A DNA stretch of 64,000 nucleotides from Bog-756 sp963813525 (lineage in GTDB: Bacteria > Actinomycetota > Acidimicrobiia > Acidimicrobiales > RAAP-2): the NCBI GenBank assembly GCA_963813525.1, contig CAWEZI010000005.1, positions 2,852,001 to 2,916,000 on the forward strand, given 5' to 3'. The notes beneath the pieces were generated by a model. That model was not told the DNA's origin, made no database searches, and was given only the letters and a program-made list of their open reading frames with translations. Shown in pieces: positions 25,250-34,016 of this stretch. A program made the translations under genes and the position numbers. Each line of letters starts with the position of its first letter. Positions within the stretch are counted from its first letter, which is position 1.

Positions 25250-26845
25250 GTGGACCGCTCTGGCCACGAGCTCTTCGCACTGGCCGTCGACCTGGGGACC
25301 GGGGGTCCGAAGATCGGCCTGGTCTCCCTCACCGGCGGCCTGGCCTGGTCCGAGCACGTGCCGGTGGTCAGCCACCGGGGCCCGGGGGGAACGGCCACCC
25401 AGGACGCCGAGCAGTGGTGGCAGCTCATCTGCTCGGCCGCTCAGAGGGCGACGGCCGCGGAAGTGGTGCCGGTCTCCCGGATCGTGGCCGTGTCCTGCAC
25501 CGGTCAGTGGGCCAGCACCGTGCCCGTGGACGACGGTGGCCTTCCCGTCGGCGACTGCCTCCTGTGGTCGGACACCCGGGGCGCACATCGGGTGCGCCAG
25601 GCGGTGGGCGGCCCGGTCGGCGGCTACGCCCCCGTCCCTGTCGCCCGGTGGATCCGCCACAACGGCGGCGTACCGTCCCTTTCGGGCGACGACCCGATCG
25701 GTCACATCCTGTTCATCGAGCACGACCTCCCGGCCGTGGCCGCCGCCACCCGGTGGTACCTGGAACCGGTCGACTACCTGGCCATGCGCTTTTCCGGCGT
25801 GGCCGCAGCCACGGCGGCCTCGATGGCCGGAGCCTGGCTCACCGACAACCGGCATCCGGACCTTCTTCGCTACGACCCGGTGCTCGTTGGAGCTTCGGGG
25901 GTCCCGGCCCACAAACTGCCGCCCCTCCGTCCGACCGGCAGCGTGGTGGGTGGGGTTCTGCCCGCGGTGGCGGACCGGTTGGGACTGCCTCCCGGGGTGG
26001 TGGTGATAGCGGGAACACCGGACCTCCATTCGGCTGCAGTCGGTGCCGGTGCCGTCGGTGCCTACCAGCCCCACCTGGCCATCTCCACCTCCAGCTGGAT
26101 CAGCTGTCCGTATCCCAAGAAGAAGACCGACCCCTTCCGGCAGATGACCACGGTGGTCGGGGTGACCCCCGGTCTCCATCTGGTGGCCAACAACCAGAAT
26201 GCCGCCGGCGGCGCCCTCGAGTGGCTGCGCGGGTGCCTGGCCGACGGATCCGGGCCACCCAGTTACGAGGAGCTGACGGCGTTGGCCGGACGAACTGACC
26301 CGGGAAGCGACGGAGTCATCTTCACCCCCTGGTTGGCGGGTGAACGGTCACCGGTGGACAACCGCCGGGCCCGGGCCGGCCTTCACAATCTCTCCCTGCA
26401 CACGTCCCGCTCACATCTGGTGCGGGCTGTCATGGAGGGTGTTGCCTTCAACAGCCGATGGCTCAACCAGGGGGTCGAACGCTTCATAGGCCGGAAGTTC
26501 GGCGCCATGCGCGCTGTGGGGGGCGGCGCCCTCTCGCCCCTGTGGTGCGCCATCTACGCCTCGGTCCTCGGGCGGCCCATCGAACAGGTCGCCGATCCCC
26601 GCCAGGCCAATCTGCGCGGATGCGGTCTGTGGGCCGGCATGGCCCTCGGATACGTCGACCCAGGGGAGATCCGATCGCTGGTGCCGATCGAGTCCACCTA
26701 CTACCCGGATCCGACCTGGTGCACGGTCTACGACCGATTGTTCGCCGAGTTCCCGAAGCTCTATGCCGCTCAGAAGGGGGTGTTCCGGCGGCTCAATCGA
26801 CCGGCTCCGGCCCACACCGACCGGTCCTCCCGCCCCCGGCCGTAG
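25250..26845 (+). CDS. FGGY-family carbohydrate kinase (xylulokinase-like)
   Basis: A 531-residue sugar kinase of the actin-like ATPase fold. The first phosphate loop is AVDLGTGGPKIGLV; DTRGAHRVRQ and the CTGQWAS segment follow; later come AGTPDLHSAAVGAGAV, FTPWLAGERSPVDNRRARAG and the C-terminal AVGGGALSPLWCAIYASVLGRPI, all typical of xylulo/gluco/glycerol-type FGGY kinases. GTG 25250 is the likely start, 38 bp after the S1P-lyase-like gene; the frame remains open far upstream inside that gene but this is overlap. In the operon it could supply the phosphorylated substrate to the lyase. Confidence 0.88.
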   Translation: MDRSGHELFALAVDLGTGGPKIGLVSLTGGLAWSEHVPVVSHRGPGGTATQDAEQWWQLICSAAQRATAAEVVPVSRIVAVSCTGQWASTVPVDDGGLPVGDCLLWSDTRGAHRVRQAVGGPVGGYAPVPVARWIRHNGGVPSLSGDDPIGHILFIEHDLPAVAAATRWYLEPVDYLAMRFSGVAAATAASMAGAWLTDNRHPDLLRYDPVLVGASGVPAHKLPPLRPTGSVVGGVLPAVADRLGLPPGVVVIAGTPDLHSAAVGAGAVGAYQPHLAISTSSWISCPYPKKKTDPFRQMTTVVGVTPGLHLVANNQNAAGGALEWLRGCLADGSGPPSYEELTALAGRTDPGSDGVIFTPWLAGERSPVDNRRARAGLHNLSLHTSRSHLVRAVMEGVAFNSRWLNQGVERFIGRKFGAMRAVGGGALSPLWCAIYASVLGRPIEQVADPRQANLRGCGLWAGMALGYVDPGEIRSLVPIESTYYPDPTWCTVYDRLFAEFPKLYAAQKGVFRRLNRPAPAHTDRSSRPRP

Positions 26846-26846
26846 C

Positions 26847-28580
26847 TCAGCCGAAAACAGGGGCATCCCCGGGCCGACCCAGCAGGAATCCCTGAGCTTC
26901 GTCGCACCCCATCTCCCGCACGGCGCGCAGCTCCTCCTCGGTCTCGACGCCCTCGGCCACCACGGCCAGGCCCAGCTTGTGGGCCAGCTCGACCACGGTG
27001 GCCACGATGGTGGGGTCCGCCGTCGGCGATCCCAGGCCGGCCACGAAGCGACGATCCACCTTGAGCCGATCGATAGGCAAGGTCTTCAGGTACAGCAGTG
27101 AGGCACAGCCGGTGCCGAAGTCGTCGAGGGCCATACGCACGCCCAGTTGCTTGATCTTGCCCATCACCGCCGCCATTTCGGTCATGTCGGGCACCAGCAC
27201 CGACTCGGAGACCTCGAGGATCAGGGATTCACCACCGAGGGAGGAACAGACCAACGCCTCGCGGACGTCGTCGAAGAACCGGGCGTCCTGCAGTTGATGA
27301 GCCGACACGTTGACCGACACGGTCAACGATTGCCTCCCCCCGTCATACCAGCACCGGCACTGGCCCAGAGCCTGGTTCAACACCCACCGACCGACGGGCA
27401 CGATCTCGCCGCTCCGCTCCAACAGCGGAATGAAGTCGGACGGAGGGATGGCCCCGAGCTCGGGGTGGTTCCAACGCAGCAGCGCCTCCATCCCCACCAT
27501 CTGGCCGGTGGCCATCGCCAACGACGGTTGGTAGTGGACCACCATCTGTCCCAGTTGGTGAGCGCTACGAAGATCGTGGACCATCTGGATCTGGCGGCGC
27601 TTCTCCGCGCCGATGGCATCGCTGTAGAATTCGAAGCGCGCTGACCCCCGTCGCTTGGCCTGGTACATGGCGGCATCGGCACGAGACAGGTTGACCTCGG
27701 GATCGCTGCCCGCCATCACATCGGCGATACCGATGCTCACGGATGTGAACAGCTGCCGGTCGCCTACGGCCACCGGTGACAGCATGGTCTGGTGGATGCG
27801 CTCGGCCAGCGAGCGGGCCGTCCCCACGGGGTCATCGAGGTCCGTGGCCAGTACCACGAACTCGTCGCCGCCCAGGCGGGCCACAGTGTCGGACCCTCTG
27901 ACCAGCTCGGTGAGCCGAGTGGCCACCGTCACCAGCAATTGGTCGCCCGCAGAATGGCCGAAGCGGTCGTTGATGGCCTTGAAATTGTCGATGTCCAAGA
28001 AGAGCAGGATGGCGCCGGTGTCCTTGCGATCCAAGGAGGTTGCGGCCTGCCCGAGGCGATCGGTCAATAGGGCCCGGTTGGGCAGGCCGGTCAGTTGGTC
28101 GTGCAGTGCCTGGTGGGCCAGTGACGCCTGCTCCTGACGGAGTCGCTTCTGCAGGGCTCGGCGGGTGGCATCGAACTGGCGGACGATACGGACCAGGCTG
28201 CCGTCACAGCTCAGTCGGACCACGTGGCAGGCCAGGTCGACCACCTCGGCCGCCACCGGCAGCCTCTGGCCCTCCTCGATGATCACAGCCGTGGTGGCGT
28301 CCCGCCAGGCCAGATAGGCCTTGGCCACCGTGCCCAACTCGGCGTTCTCCAGAATGGCCTGCTCCCCCTGGCCGGAGAGGACGGCTTCGTCATTGGCCGA
28401 GGCGACCTCGTCGGTGGCCAACCAGTGACCGATCAGATAGGTGCCCAGTCGGGAGGTGGCAAAGGCCTCACCGGCCAGTTCGGCGGCGAAGGCTCGGTTG
28501 ACCAGCGTGCCCACCTCGTCGGCCCGTGCCTGTACGGCCCGTCCGAGCGCCACCCGGTCATCGCTCACCGCCATGGTCAT
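26847..28580 (-). CDS. soluble GGDEF-EAL c-di-GMP signalling protein
   Basis: A 577-residue protein without membrane segments. Residues 1-150 are a helical sensory region (GTYLIGHWLATDEVASAND...), not assigned to a family. The GGDEF domain (about 155-315) has RLGGDEF and an RGSD inhibitory site five residues before it; LDIDNFKAINDRFGH is intact. The EAL domain (about 330-575) has MEALLRW, NVSAHQL, LALDDFGTG-type DDFGTGCASL, LKVDRRF and AEGVE, so both synthesis and hydrolysis of c-di-GMP look possible. The ATG at 28580 overlaps the stop of the upstream GGDEF-EAL gene (ATGA). It is convergent with the FGGY kinase, their stops almost touching. Confidence 0.92.
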   Translation of the reverse strand: MTMAVSDDRVALGRAVQARADEVGTLVNRAFAAELAGEAFATSRLGTYLIGHWLATDEVASANDEAVLSGQGEQAILENAELGTVAKAYLAWRDATTAVIIEEGQRLPVAAEVVDLACHVVRLSCDGSLVRIVRQFDATRRALQKRLRQEQASLAHQALHDQLTGLPNRALLTDRLGQAATSLDRKDTGAILLFLDIDNFKAINDRFGHSAGDQLLVTVATRLTELVRGSDTVARLGGDEFVVLATDLDDPVGTARSLAERIHQTMLSPVAVGDRQLFTSVSIGIADVMAGSDPEVNLSRADAAMYQAKRRGSARFEFYSDAIGAEKRRQIQMVHDLRSAHQLGQMVVHYQPSLAMATGQMVGMEALLRWNHPELGAIPPSDFIPLLERSGEIVPVGRWVLNQALGQCRCWYDGGRQSLTVSVNVSAHQLQDARFFDDVREALVCSSLGGESLILEVSESVLVPDMTEMAAVMGKIKQLGVRMALDDFGTGCASLLYLKTLPIDRLKVDRRFVAGLGSPTADPTIVATVVELAHKLGLAVVAEGVETEEELRAVREMGCDEAQGFLLGRPGDAPVFG

Positions 28581-30577
28581 CGCCGAGGCGAGGACGTCAA
28601 ACCGCTCCCCGCCGCCTCGTGTAGTCCGCCGCCGTCGGCGTCGCCGCCTCTGGCCATCGCTTCGCCGTACTCCTTCAGCCACCCCCAGAACAGGTCGGCC
28701 GGCATCGGGCGGGCCAGGTAGTAGCCCTGGGCACGGTCACATCCGAGGTCCCTCAGCTGCCGCCAGGTCGAGCTGTCCTCCACCCCTTCGGCCACCGTCT
28801 GCAGGCCGAGGTTCCGGGCCAGGTCGACCACCGACCGGACGATGACCGCATCGTGACCCTCGTTGGCCATGTCCTGCACAAAGGCACGGTCGATCTTGAG
28901 CTCGTGCACCGGAAGATCCCGTAGATAGGCCAGCGAGGAGTAGCCGGTGCCGAAGTCGTCGATGGAGATGGTGACTCCCATCTGGGCCAGATCGGTCAGG
29001 ACACGGCGGGCCCGCTTGGGGTCCGTCATGATGATCGTCTCGGTGATCTCGAGATTGAGCAGGTGGGCGGGAACATCGCTCCGGACAAGAGCATCACGCA
29101 CGGACTCGATGAGGGAGGCGTCGAGCAGACTGCGGGTGGACAGGTTCACGGCGATCGACAACTCGTCGGGATCATCAGGTCCGGCAGCTTCCATCCACCG
29201 CCGGCACTGACGGAGGGCCTCATTGATGACCCATTCGGTCATGGGCTCGATCAGGCCCGTCCGCTCTGCCTCGGGAATGAATCTGTCCGGATAGAGCAGG
29301 CCGCGTGTCGGGTGCTGCCAGCGCACCAAGGCCTCTGCTCCCAGAACCCGTCCGGTGGTGAGCGACGCTTTGGGTTGGTAGTGGAGAACGAACTCGTCGT
29401 GGGTGACGGCGTTGCGCAACTCGCCGAGCATGGCCACCCGGGCCGGTGTGTTCACGTTGAGGTCGTCGGTGTAGACGACCACGCTGGCTTGCGAGTCCTT
29501 GGCCACGTACATGGCCACGTCTGCTCGTTGGAGGAGAAAGTCGGCGGTGTTCCCGTCGGTCGGGGCTATCGAGATCCCGCAGCTCGCCTCGATGCCCAGA
29601 ATGTTCCCTTCCACTTCGAAGGGCTCCTCCAGGACTCTGATGATCCGCTCCGCCACCTTGACCACTTCGGTTTCGCCGGCGATACGGGGCAGGAGCACGC
29701 AGAACTCGTCGCCGCCCAGGCGGGCCAGGGTGTCCCCGGCCCGTAGGGCGCTCCTCACCCTCGGACCGACTTCGATGAGCACCTGGTCGCCGTACCTGTG
29801 ACCCATGGTGTCGTTGATCTCCTTGAAACGGTCGAGATCGAAGAGGAGAACGGCGGACGAGTCGCCCTGGGCGCCGGCGAGCAGCTCGTCGGTCGTCTCG
29901 TAGAAGAAGGCACGATTGGGGAGGCCGGTCAGCATGTCGTAGCGGGCCTGATGGGCCAGCAAGGCCTCTGCCTCTTCCTTCTTCGCACCGGTCGCTCCCG
30001 CCATGCGGATCACGATGGCCACGACACAGCCACCCAAGGCGCCGATGGCCTCGGCCTGGCCACGTGGGAGGAAGGATGGGATGGCGGCGATCCAGACGAG
30101 GTACTGGGCCACAAATATGTTGAGAACCGTCCACAGGAGCACCGGGCGCCACATCGAAGATCCGCTCAACTCGATCTCCTGGAGGGCGACGAAGGCGTAG
30201 GCCATACCGAGGACCGGCCCCCAACCGGTCATGTAGATAACCGTGGTGACGGCCAGGACGTAGACGGCCAGCCGGAGGTGGCACTTGATCGACGTCGGCG
30301 GCGCCGAGTGCCAGGGCTGAACAAGGAAGGAGAGGGCCAACGAACCGCCGATAGCCACGGCGTAGGCCCAGATGGGCAGGGTGGCCACCAGCCCGTAGGC
30401 CCGGAAGATGACGAGCACCCCCAGGGCCACGGGACCGACCACGTAGCTCAGAACGATGGGCGAGAGGCTCTTCGGCCCCGTCGGGCCTTCTCCTCCGGTG
30501 GCGGCGTTCGCCGTGGGCCATCCGGTGGGCCGGGGCCCTCGGGCCCTCGCGGTCCCCTCAGATGGCGTGATTCCCAC
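28577..30577 (-). CDS. membrane GGDEF-EAL c-di-GMP signalling protein
   Basis: A 666-residue protein. After a Pro/Gly-rich start, residues about 40-195 contain some six membrane helices forming an unassigned sensor. The GGDEF domain (about 215-370) shows DLDRFKEINDTMGH, RLGGDEF and an RAGD inhibitory site. The EAL domain (about 385-635) shows AEALVRW, NLSTRSL, IDDFGTGYSSL, LKIDRAF and AEGVE. All catalytic positions I can check are present in both domains. GTG start at 30577. The stop overlaps the start of a second, soluble GGDEF-EAL gene, so the membrane and soluble proteins are probably made together. Confidence 0.92.
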   Translation of the reverse strand: MGITPSEGTARARGPRPTGWPTANAATGGEGPTGPKSLSPIVLSYVVGPVALGVLVIFRAYGLVATLPIWAYAVAIGGSLALSFLVQPWHSAPPTSIKCHLRLAVYVLAVTTVIYMTGWGPVLGMAYAFVALQEIELSGSSMWRPVLLWTVLNIFVAQYLVWIAAIPSFLPRGQAEAIGALGGCVVAIVIRMAGATGAKKEEAEALLAHQARYDMLTGLPNRAFFYETTDELLAGAQGDSSAVLLFDLDRFKEINDTMGHRYGDQVLIEVGPRVRSALRAGDTLARLGGDEFCVLLPRIAGETEVVKVAERIIRVLEEPFEVEGNILGIEASCGISIAPTDGNTADFLLQRADVAMYVAKDSQASVVVYTDDLNVNTPARVAMLGELRNAVTHDEFVLHYQPKASLTTGRVLGAEALVRWQHPTRGLLYPDRFIPEAERTGLIEPMTEWVINEALRQCRRWMEAAGPDDPDELSIAVNLSTRSLLDASLIESVRDALVRSDVPAHLLNLEITETIIMTDPKRARRVLTDLAQMGVTISIDDFGTGYSSLAYLRDLPVHELKIDRAFVQDMANEGHDAVIVRSVVDLARNLGLQTVAEGVEDSSTWRQLRDLGCDRAQGYYLARPMPADLFWGWLKEYGEAMARGGDADGGGLHEAAGSGLTSSPRR

Positions 30578-30762
30578 GATTGGGTATCGGCAGCTGCCGG
30601 GCTCTACTTGAGGGAAGAAACCGGCCCCGGCCTGGGACTATTCGCTCGAGTTGCCCGGCGCCACCTCAACGGCTGCGGCCCGACACCCTCCTTCGGGCCG
30701 AGGAACCTGGCAGTCCGGCTGTCTAGAGTGAACCACCGGAACGACAGATCGGAGTACCAGCC

Positions 30763-31734
30763 TTGAGGGCAGCGGTGTACTACCAAACAGGGGATCCGGA
30801 GGTCTTCCGGTACGAGGAGGTCCCTGACCCGGTCGTGGGACCGGGCGACGTGCTGATCCGGGTGGCGGCCGTCAGCATCGAAGGAGGCGACACCCTCAAC
30901 CGGCTGGGAGGAGACATGGCCCGGGTCCCGCATATCGTGGGCTACCAGTGTGCCGGCACGGTGATAGCCATCGGACCGTCTGTGACCCACTTTGCCATCG
31001 GTGACTCCGTGGTCACCGTCGGCCTGGACGGTTCCCATGCCGAGCTTCGAGCGGCGGGTGAGCCTTTCTGCTGGCCTGTCCCCCCGGGGATGTCCCTCGA
31101 AGAGGCGGCGTGCGTCCCGGTCCCTTTCGGCACCGCCGACGACAGCCTCTTCGAATTCGGGAGGCTCCAGGCCGGTGAGACCGTGCTCATCCATGCCGGT
31201 GCCAGTGGTGTGGGTATTGCCGCCATCCAGTTGGCCAAAAGGGCGGGCGCCCGGGTGCTGGCCACCGCATCCAGCGACAGCCGACTGGAGCGTCTGGGCG
31301 CCCTGGGCCTCGACCACGGCATCAACTACGTCAAAGACGACTTCGTCGACGCCGTTCGGCAGGTGACCGATGGGAGAGGCGCCGACGTGATCGTGGATTC
31401 GATCGGCGGTCCCACCCTGCAGAAGAGCCTCCACAGCTTGGCCTACCGGGGACGGTGCATCACCTTCGGGGACGCCGGACGGGAGGACGCTGGAGCGAAG
31501 CTGGACATCTCCATGATGCGGGCCAACACCCAAACACTGGTCGGCTACTTCTTGGGCGGCGAGCTGTTCATGGGCACACGGGCCCACGCCATGATCGGCT
31601 CCCTGCTGGCCGATGTCGCCGCCGGCCAGCTCAAAGTGGTCATCGATCGTCGGTTCGCCCTCGCCGACGCAGCCGAGGCCCACGCCTACATCGAGGGGCG
31701 AAACGCATTCGGGCGGGTCCTTCTGATCCCATGA
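30763..31734 (+). CDS. zinc-independent quinone oxidoreductase / MDR-family alcohol dehydrogenase
   Basis: A 323-residue medium-chain reductase. It starts MRAAVYYQTGDPEVFRYEEV, has the GroES-like N-terminal domain (GPGDVLIRVAAVSIEGGDTL) and the cofactor loop HAGASGVGIAAIQLAKRAG. Catalytic-zinc ligands are absent, as in the NADPH:quinone oxidoreductase branch. VIVDSIGGPTLQKSL and the closing NAFGRVLLIP fit. The start is a TTG at 30763 with GGAG 10 bp upstream. It is divergent from the GGDEF-EAL pair and is followed 37 bp later by a GNAT gene. The substrate is unknown. Confidence 0.88.
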   Translation: MRAAVYYQTGDPEVFRYEEVPDPVVGPGDVLIRVAAVSIEGGDTLNRLGGDMARVPHIVGYQCAGTVIAIGPSVTHFAIGDSVVTVGLDGSHAELRAAGEPFCWPVPPGMSLEEAACVPVPFGTADDSLFEFGRLQAGETVLIHAGASGVGIAAIQLAKRAGARVLATASSDSRLERLGALGLDHGINYVKDDFVDAVRQVTDGRGADVIVDSIGGPTLQKSLHSLAYRGRCITFGDAGREDAGAKLDISMMRANTQTLVGYFLGGELFMGTRAHAMIGSLLADVAAGQLKVVIDRRFALADAAEAHAYIEGRNAFGRVLLIP

Positions 31735-31771
31735 CCTGATCCGATGACCACCTCGGTAGCCTGAGGCGACC

Positions 31772-32257
31772 ATGATCCGACCGGCCACCGAGGATGACGT
31801 CGACGCGCTGGTGCAGCTCATTCACGAGCTGGCCGACTACGAGCGCTCACCCGAGTCGGTACACATCGACGGCGAGCAGCTCAGGGCCGCCCTCTTCGGC
31901 GCATCCCCGACCGTCTTCGCCCACGTCGCCGACGAGGATGGGGACATCGTCGGCATGGCCATCTGGTTCCTCAGCTTCTCCACCTGGACAGGACGCACCG
32001 GCATCGCCCTCGAAGATCTCTACGTCCGTCCCGAAGGCCGCAATAGGGGGATCGGCCGAGCGCTCGTCTCCCGATTGGCCGCCATCGCCCACCAGTCGGG
32101 CTACGGGCGTCTCGACTGGTCGGTATTGGATTGGAACCAATCCGCCATTCGCTTCTATCAGTCGCTCGGGGCGGTGCCGATGGACCAGTGGATCGGGTAC
32201 CGGCTGTCCGGCGAGGCGCTGGCCGCGCTGGGCTCCCCCGACCATCGGGAGAAATGA
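31772..32257 (+). CDS. GNAT N-acetyltransferase (diamine/thialysine acetyltransferase-like)
   Basis: A 161-residue acetyltransferase. The acetyl-CoA motif is RPEGRNRGIGRALVSRLAA; the preceding strands FLSFSTWTGRTGIALEDLYV and the following LDWSVLDWNQSAIRFYQSLGA are the pattern of spermidine/spermine, diamine or thialysine N-acetyltransferases. A polyamine or amino-acid amine substrate is therefore likely but not shown. ATG 31772. Just downstream the composition changes to that of the accessory region. Confidence 0.85.
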   Translation: MIRPATEDDVDALVQLIHELADYERSPESVHIDGEQLRAALFGASPTVFAHVADEDGDIVGMAIWFLSFSTWTGRTGIALEDLYVRPEGRNRGIGRALVSRLAAIAHQSGYGRLDWSVLDWNQSAIRFYQSLGAVPMDQWIGYRLSGEALAALGSPDHREK

Positions 32258-32357
32258 GCCGTACGATTGGTCGGCAGCGCTTAGCTGGGTTGCTCGGTGG
32301 CCCTCACAAGGCGGTGTGGGGCTTCTGCCTCAGGCGGGCGAGTGATTCCACCAAGTG

Positions 32358-32489
32358 TCAGGAACTCCTCCAGGACTCCTCCGGCCCCCAGCTCAACTTG
32401 AAGTTGGGGTTGCCGCCACCAACAATCCGGGTGCCGATGCCGATGGCAACCAGCACCGCTGCGATCACGATCCACGGAACATAGGTCAT
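32358..32489 (-). CDS. possible 43-residue membrane peptide
   Basis: From ATG 32489 the frame encodes MTYVPWIVIAAVLVAIGIGT, one membrane helix, then RIVGGGNPNFKLSWGPEES and stop. AAAGGA lies 8-9 bases upstream of the ATG. The frame continues open to 32633 without a similar start signal. No family recognised. The short 'one helix plus polar tail' form is common among bacterial membrane microproteins, but it could be chance. Confidence 0.45.
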   Translation of the reverse strand: MTYVPWIVIAAVLVAIGIGTRIVGGGNPNFKLSWGPEESWRSS

Positions 32490-32997
32490 TTGTTCATTCC
32501 TTTCGCTCGTCAAGGTCAGTCCTAATCCGCCCGGCTGTCGAGACTCGAATCGCCAGCTGGCGATTCGCACCCTCTTCACCCTGTCGGTGGAGGGGTTGAG
32601 GACGCTCACGGGGCCGTAACGGTCGTTGGCCATGTAGGCGTGAGGGGTGGTCAGGCCAGCCGCCTCTGGCGCTCCTGCGGAGCGTCAACCCAACCTCGGT
32701 GTGCTCAGCCGCATCGACCGCAGCAGCTGACCTCATCGCTGACCGGGAAAATCGGGACCGAACGACCTGCGCCATGTCATACCACCAGTGCTGATGACTT
32801 TCCTCGAGCTTATGACGGTGAAGAATGCAAATCCAGGCCCTTCCCCGATGAAGCGATCGTGTTCACATTCGATGCCTGTCTTCACGACGCTGTCTGGTTG
32901 TTTGCCCAATACGCCGGGGTCTTCGACCCCCATCGATCCCCACCATGCGGCGGTCTGGGAGGCCCGTTACCAGAGAGGTCGTGCAACACTTACATGG
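32490..32997. other. 508-bp region without a confident gene
   Basis: Several overlapping frames are open on both strands but none has family features or a good start. The stretch contains the 22-bp perfect palindrome at 32546-32567 and lies at the left boundary of the lower-GC accessory region. Part of it is presumably 5' region of the small minus-strand peptide at 32489 and the promoter of the lipoprotein at 32998. Confidence 0.5.
32546..32567. promoter_or_regulatory. 22-bp perfect palindrome
   Basis: CGAATCGCCAG is followed directly by its exact reverse complement, with no spacer. It lies 57 bp upstream of the small minus-strand membrane peptide gene. A perfect, spacer-free dyad could be a dimeric-repressor operator or an RNA hairpin (without loop it would be less stable in RNA). 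No regulator gene lies nearby. Confidence 0.6.
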
Positions 32998-33543
32998 ATG
33001 GGCCGGATTGCGGGTTTGGCAGTGGTGATGAGCGTCCTCGGCGTGACGGGCTGCTCGACGATCGGTTCGACGGTCCGGACCACGACTACAACTTTGACTA
33101 CCTCCCCTGCGGAGAGATCTCCGGCGCTGAGCGGAGCCACGACCACGACAACGATGGCTGACGCCGAAGGTACGTCATCCTCGACGGTTCCGAGCTCATC
33201 GAGGTGTGTGAAGGCCACCGTGCTGGTCACAGCCACGGACCCCAGCCGGTCACAGTCCGTCTGCTTAATAGCGGGAGGGAAGCTGTTCGTCACTCTGCCG
33301 GGTAAAAGCTCTCCGGGCACCGGACCCTGGCTGTCTGCTCCAGAAAGCCTGAACACGTCGGTTGTAGAGCCAACAGCCACAACAGATGCGGGCGGAATCT
33401 ACGTGTCGCATTTCACCGCAATTGGCGCCGGAAATACCGAAATCCGTGCCTCTTATGCACCGTGCGCCGCCATTGCGAACGGGTCGACCGGGTGCTCGCT
33501 ACCTCTCTTGACGTTCCAGATCCTTGTCAAGGTGACCTCGTGA
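32998..33543 (+). CDS. lipoprotein with beta-rich, possibly chagasin-like domain
   Basis: A 181-residue protein. MGRIAGLAVVMSVLGVTGC is a lipoprotein signal with lipobox VTGC. A Thr/Ser-rich linker follows (residues about 22-65), then a beta-rich domain with four cysteines (RCVKA, QSVCL, YAPCAA, TGCSL). The pattern GPWLSAPESLNTSVV, then FTAIGAGNTEIRASYAPC, and a last strand LLTFQILVKV recalls chagasin-type cysteine-protease inhibitors or other Ig-like folds, but the key NPTTGY loop is not seen. The frame is open upstream to 32788; ATG 32998 places the lipobox correctly. Function unknown. Confidence 0.65.
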   Translation: MGRIAGLAVVMSVLGVTGCSTIGSTVRTTTTTLTTSPAERSPALSGATTTTTMADAEGTSSSTVPSSSRCVKATVLVTATDPSRSQSVCLIAGGKLFVTLPGKSSPGTGPWLSAPESLNTSVVEPTATTDAGGIYVSHFTAIGAGNTEIRASYAPCAAIANGSTGCSLPLLTFQILVKVTS

Positions 33544-34016
33544 GCCGACGGGGTCAACTGAGGCCGACGTGCTCACCCGGTGAAGGATCACCTACGAGCC
33601 AGTGGGGTCAGCGGGGGGAACGGGCGAAGCATGGGCGACGGCTGACGGACCCGAACAGTGCAAGGCTTGGGTCGGCGCGGTTAGTGGTGGAGGTCCTTTT
33701 CGGGGCGACGATCATGACCGGCTGCGCAGTGAGGTGCAGCTGTCCGCCACACAGTCGTGTTTGCAGACGCTGTGCCGTGCAACGGCGTTGATCTTTCGTT
33801 ATCTCGATCAATGGCGACAGATCCAGCTGATGCCATCTTTTCGGTCGGGCTCTGTCTTCCGTCATGTGCCGAGCAAGGCACAGCGAACCCGAGGGGCGCA
33901 GCGCTGCACCAGCCATACCGTGATGCCCGGCCTCTCTCGATAGCCGATGATTCCTGCTGGCCCGATAGTCAGCGATAATTCCCTATGGGCAAGTACCCCT
34001 CACACGTCGAGGTTTT
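33544..34016. other. 473-bp region without a confident gene
   Basis: Between the lipoprotein and the GNAT gene several frames of 60-113 codons overlap on both strands. None has a recognisable motif or a ribosome binding site. Base composition is lower in GC than the flanking core genes. I see no RNA gene. Confidence 0.5.

Noticed and set aside
33602..33943. 113-codon plus-strand frame
   Set aside because: No motif, no ribosome binding site, and several other frames of similar length overlap on both strands.
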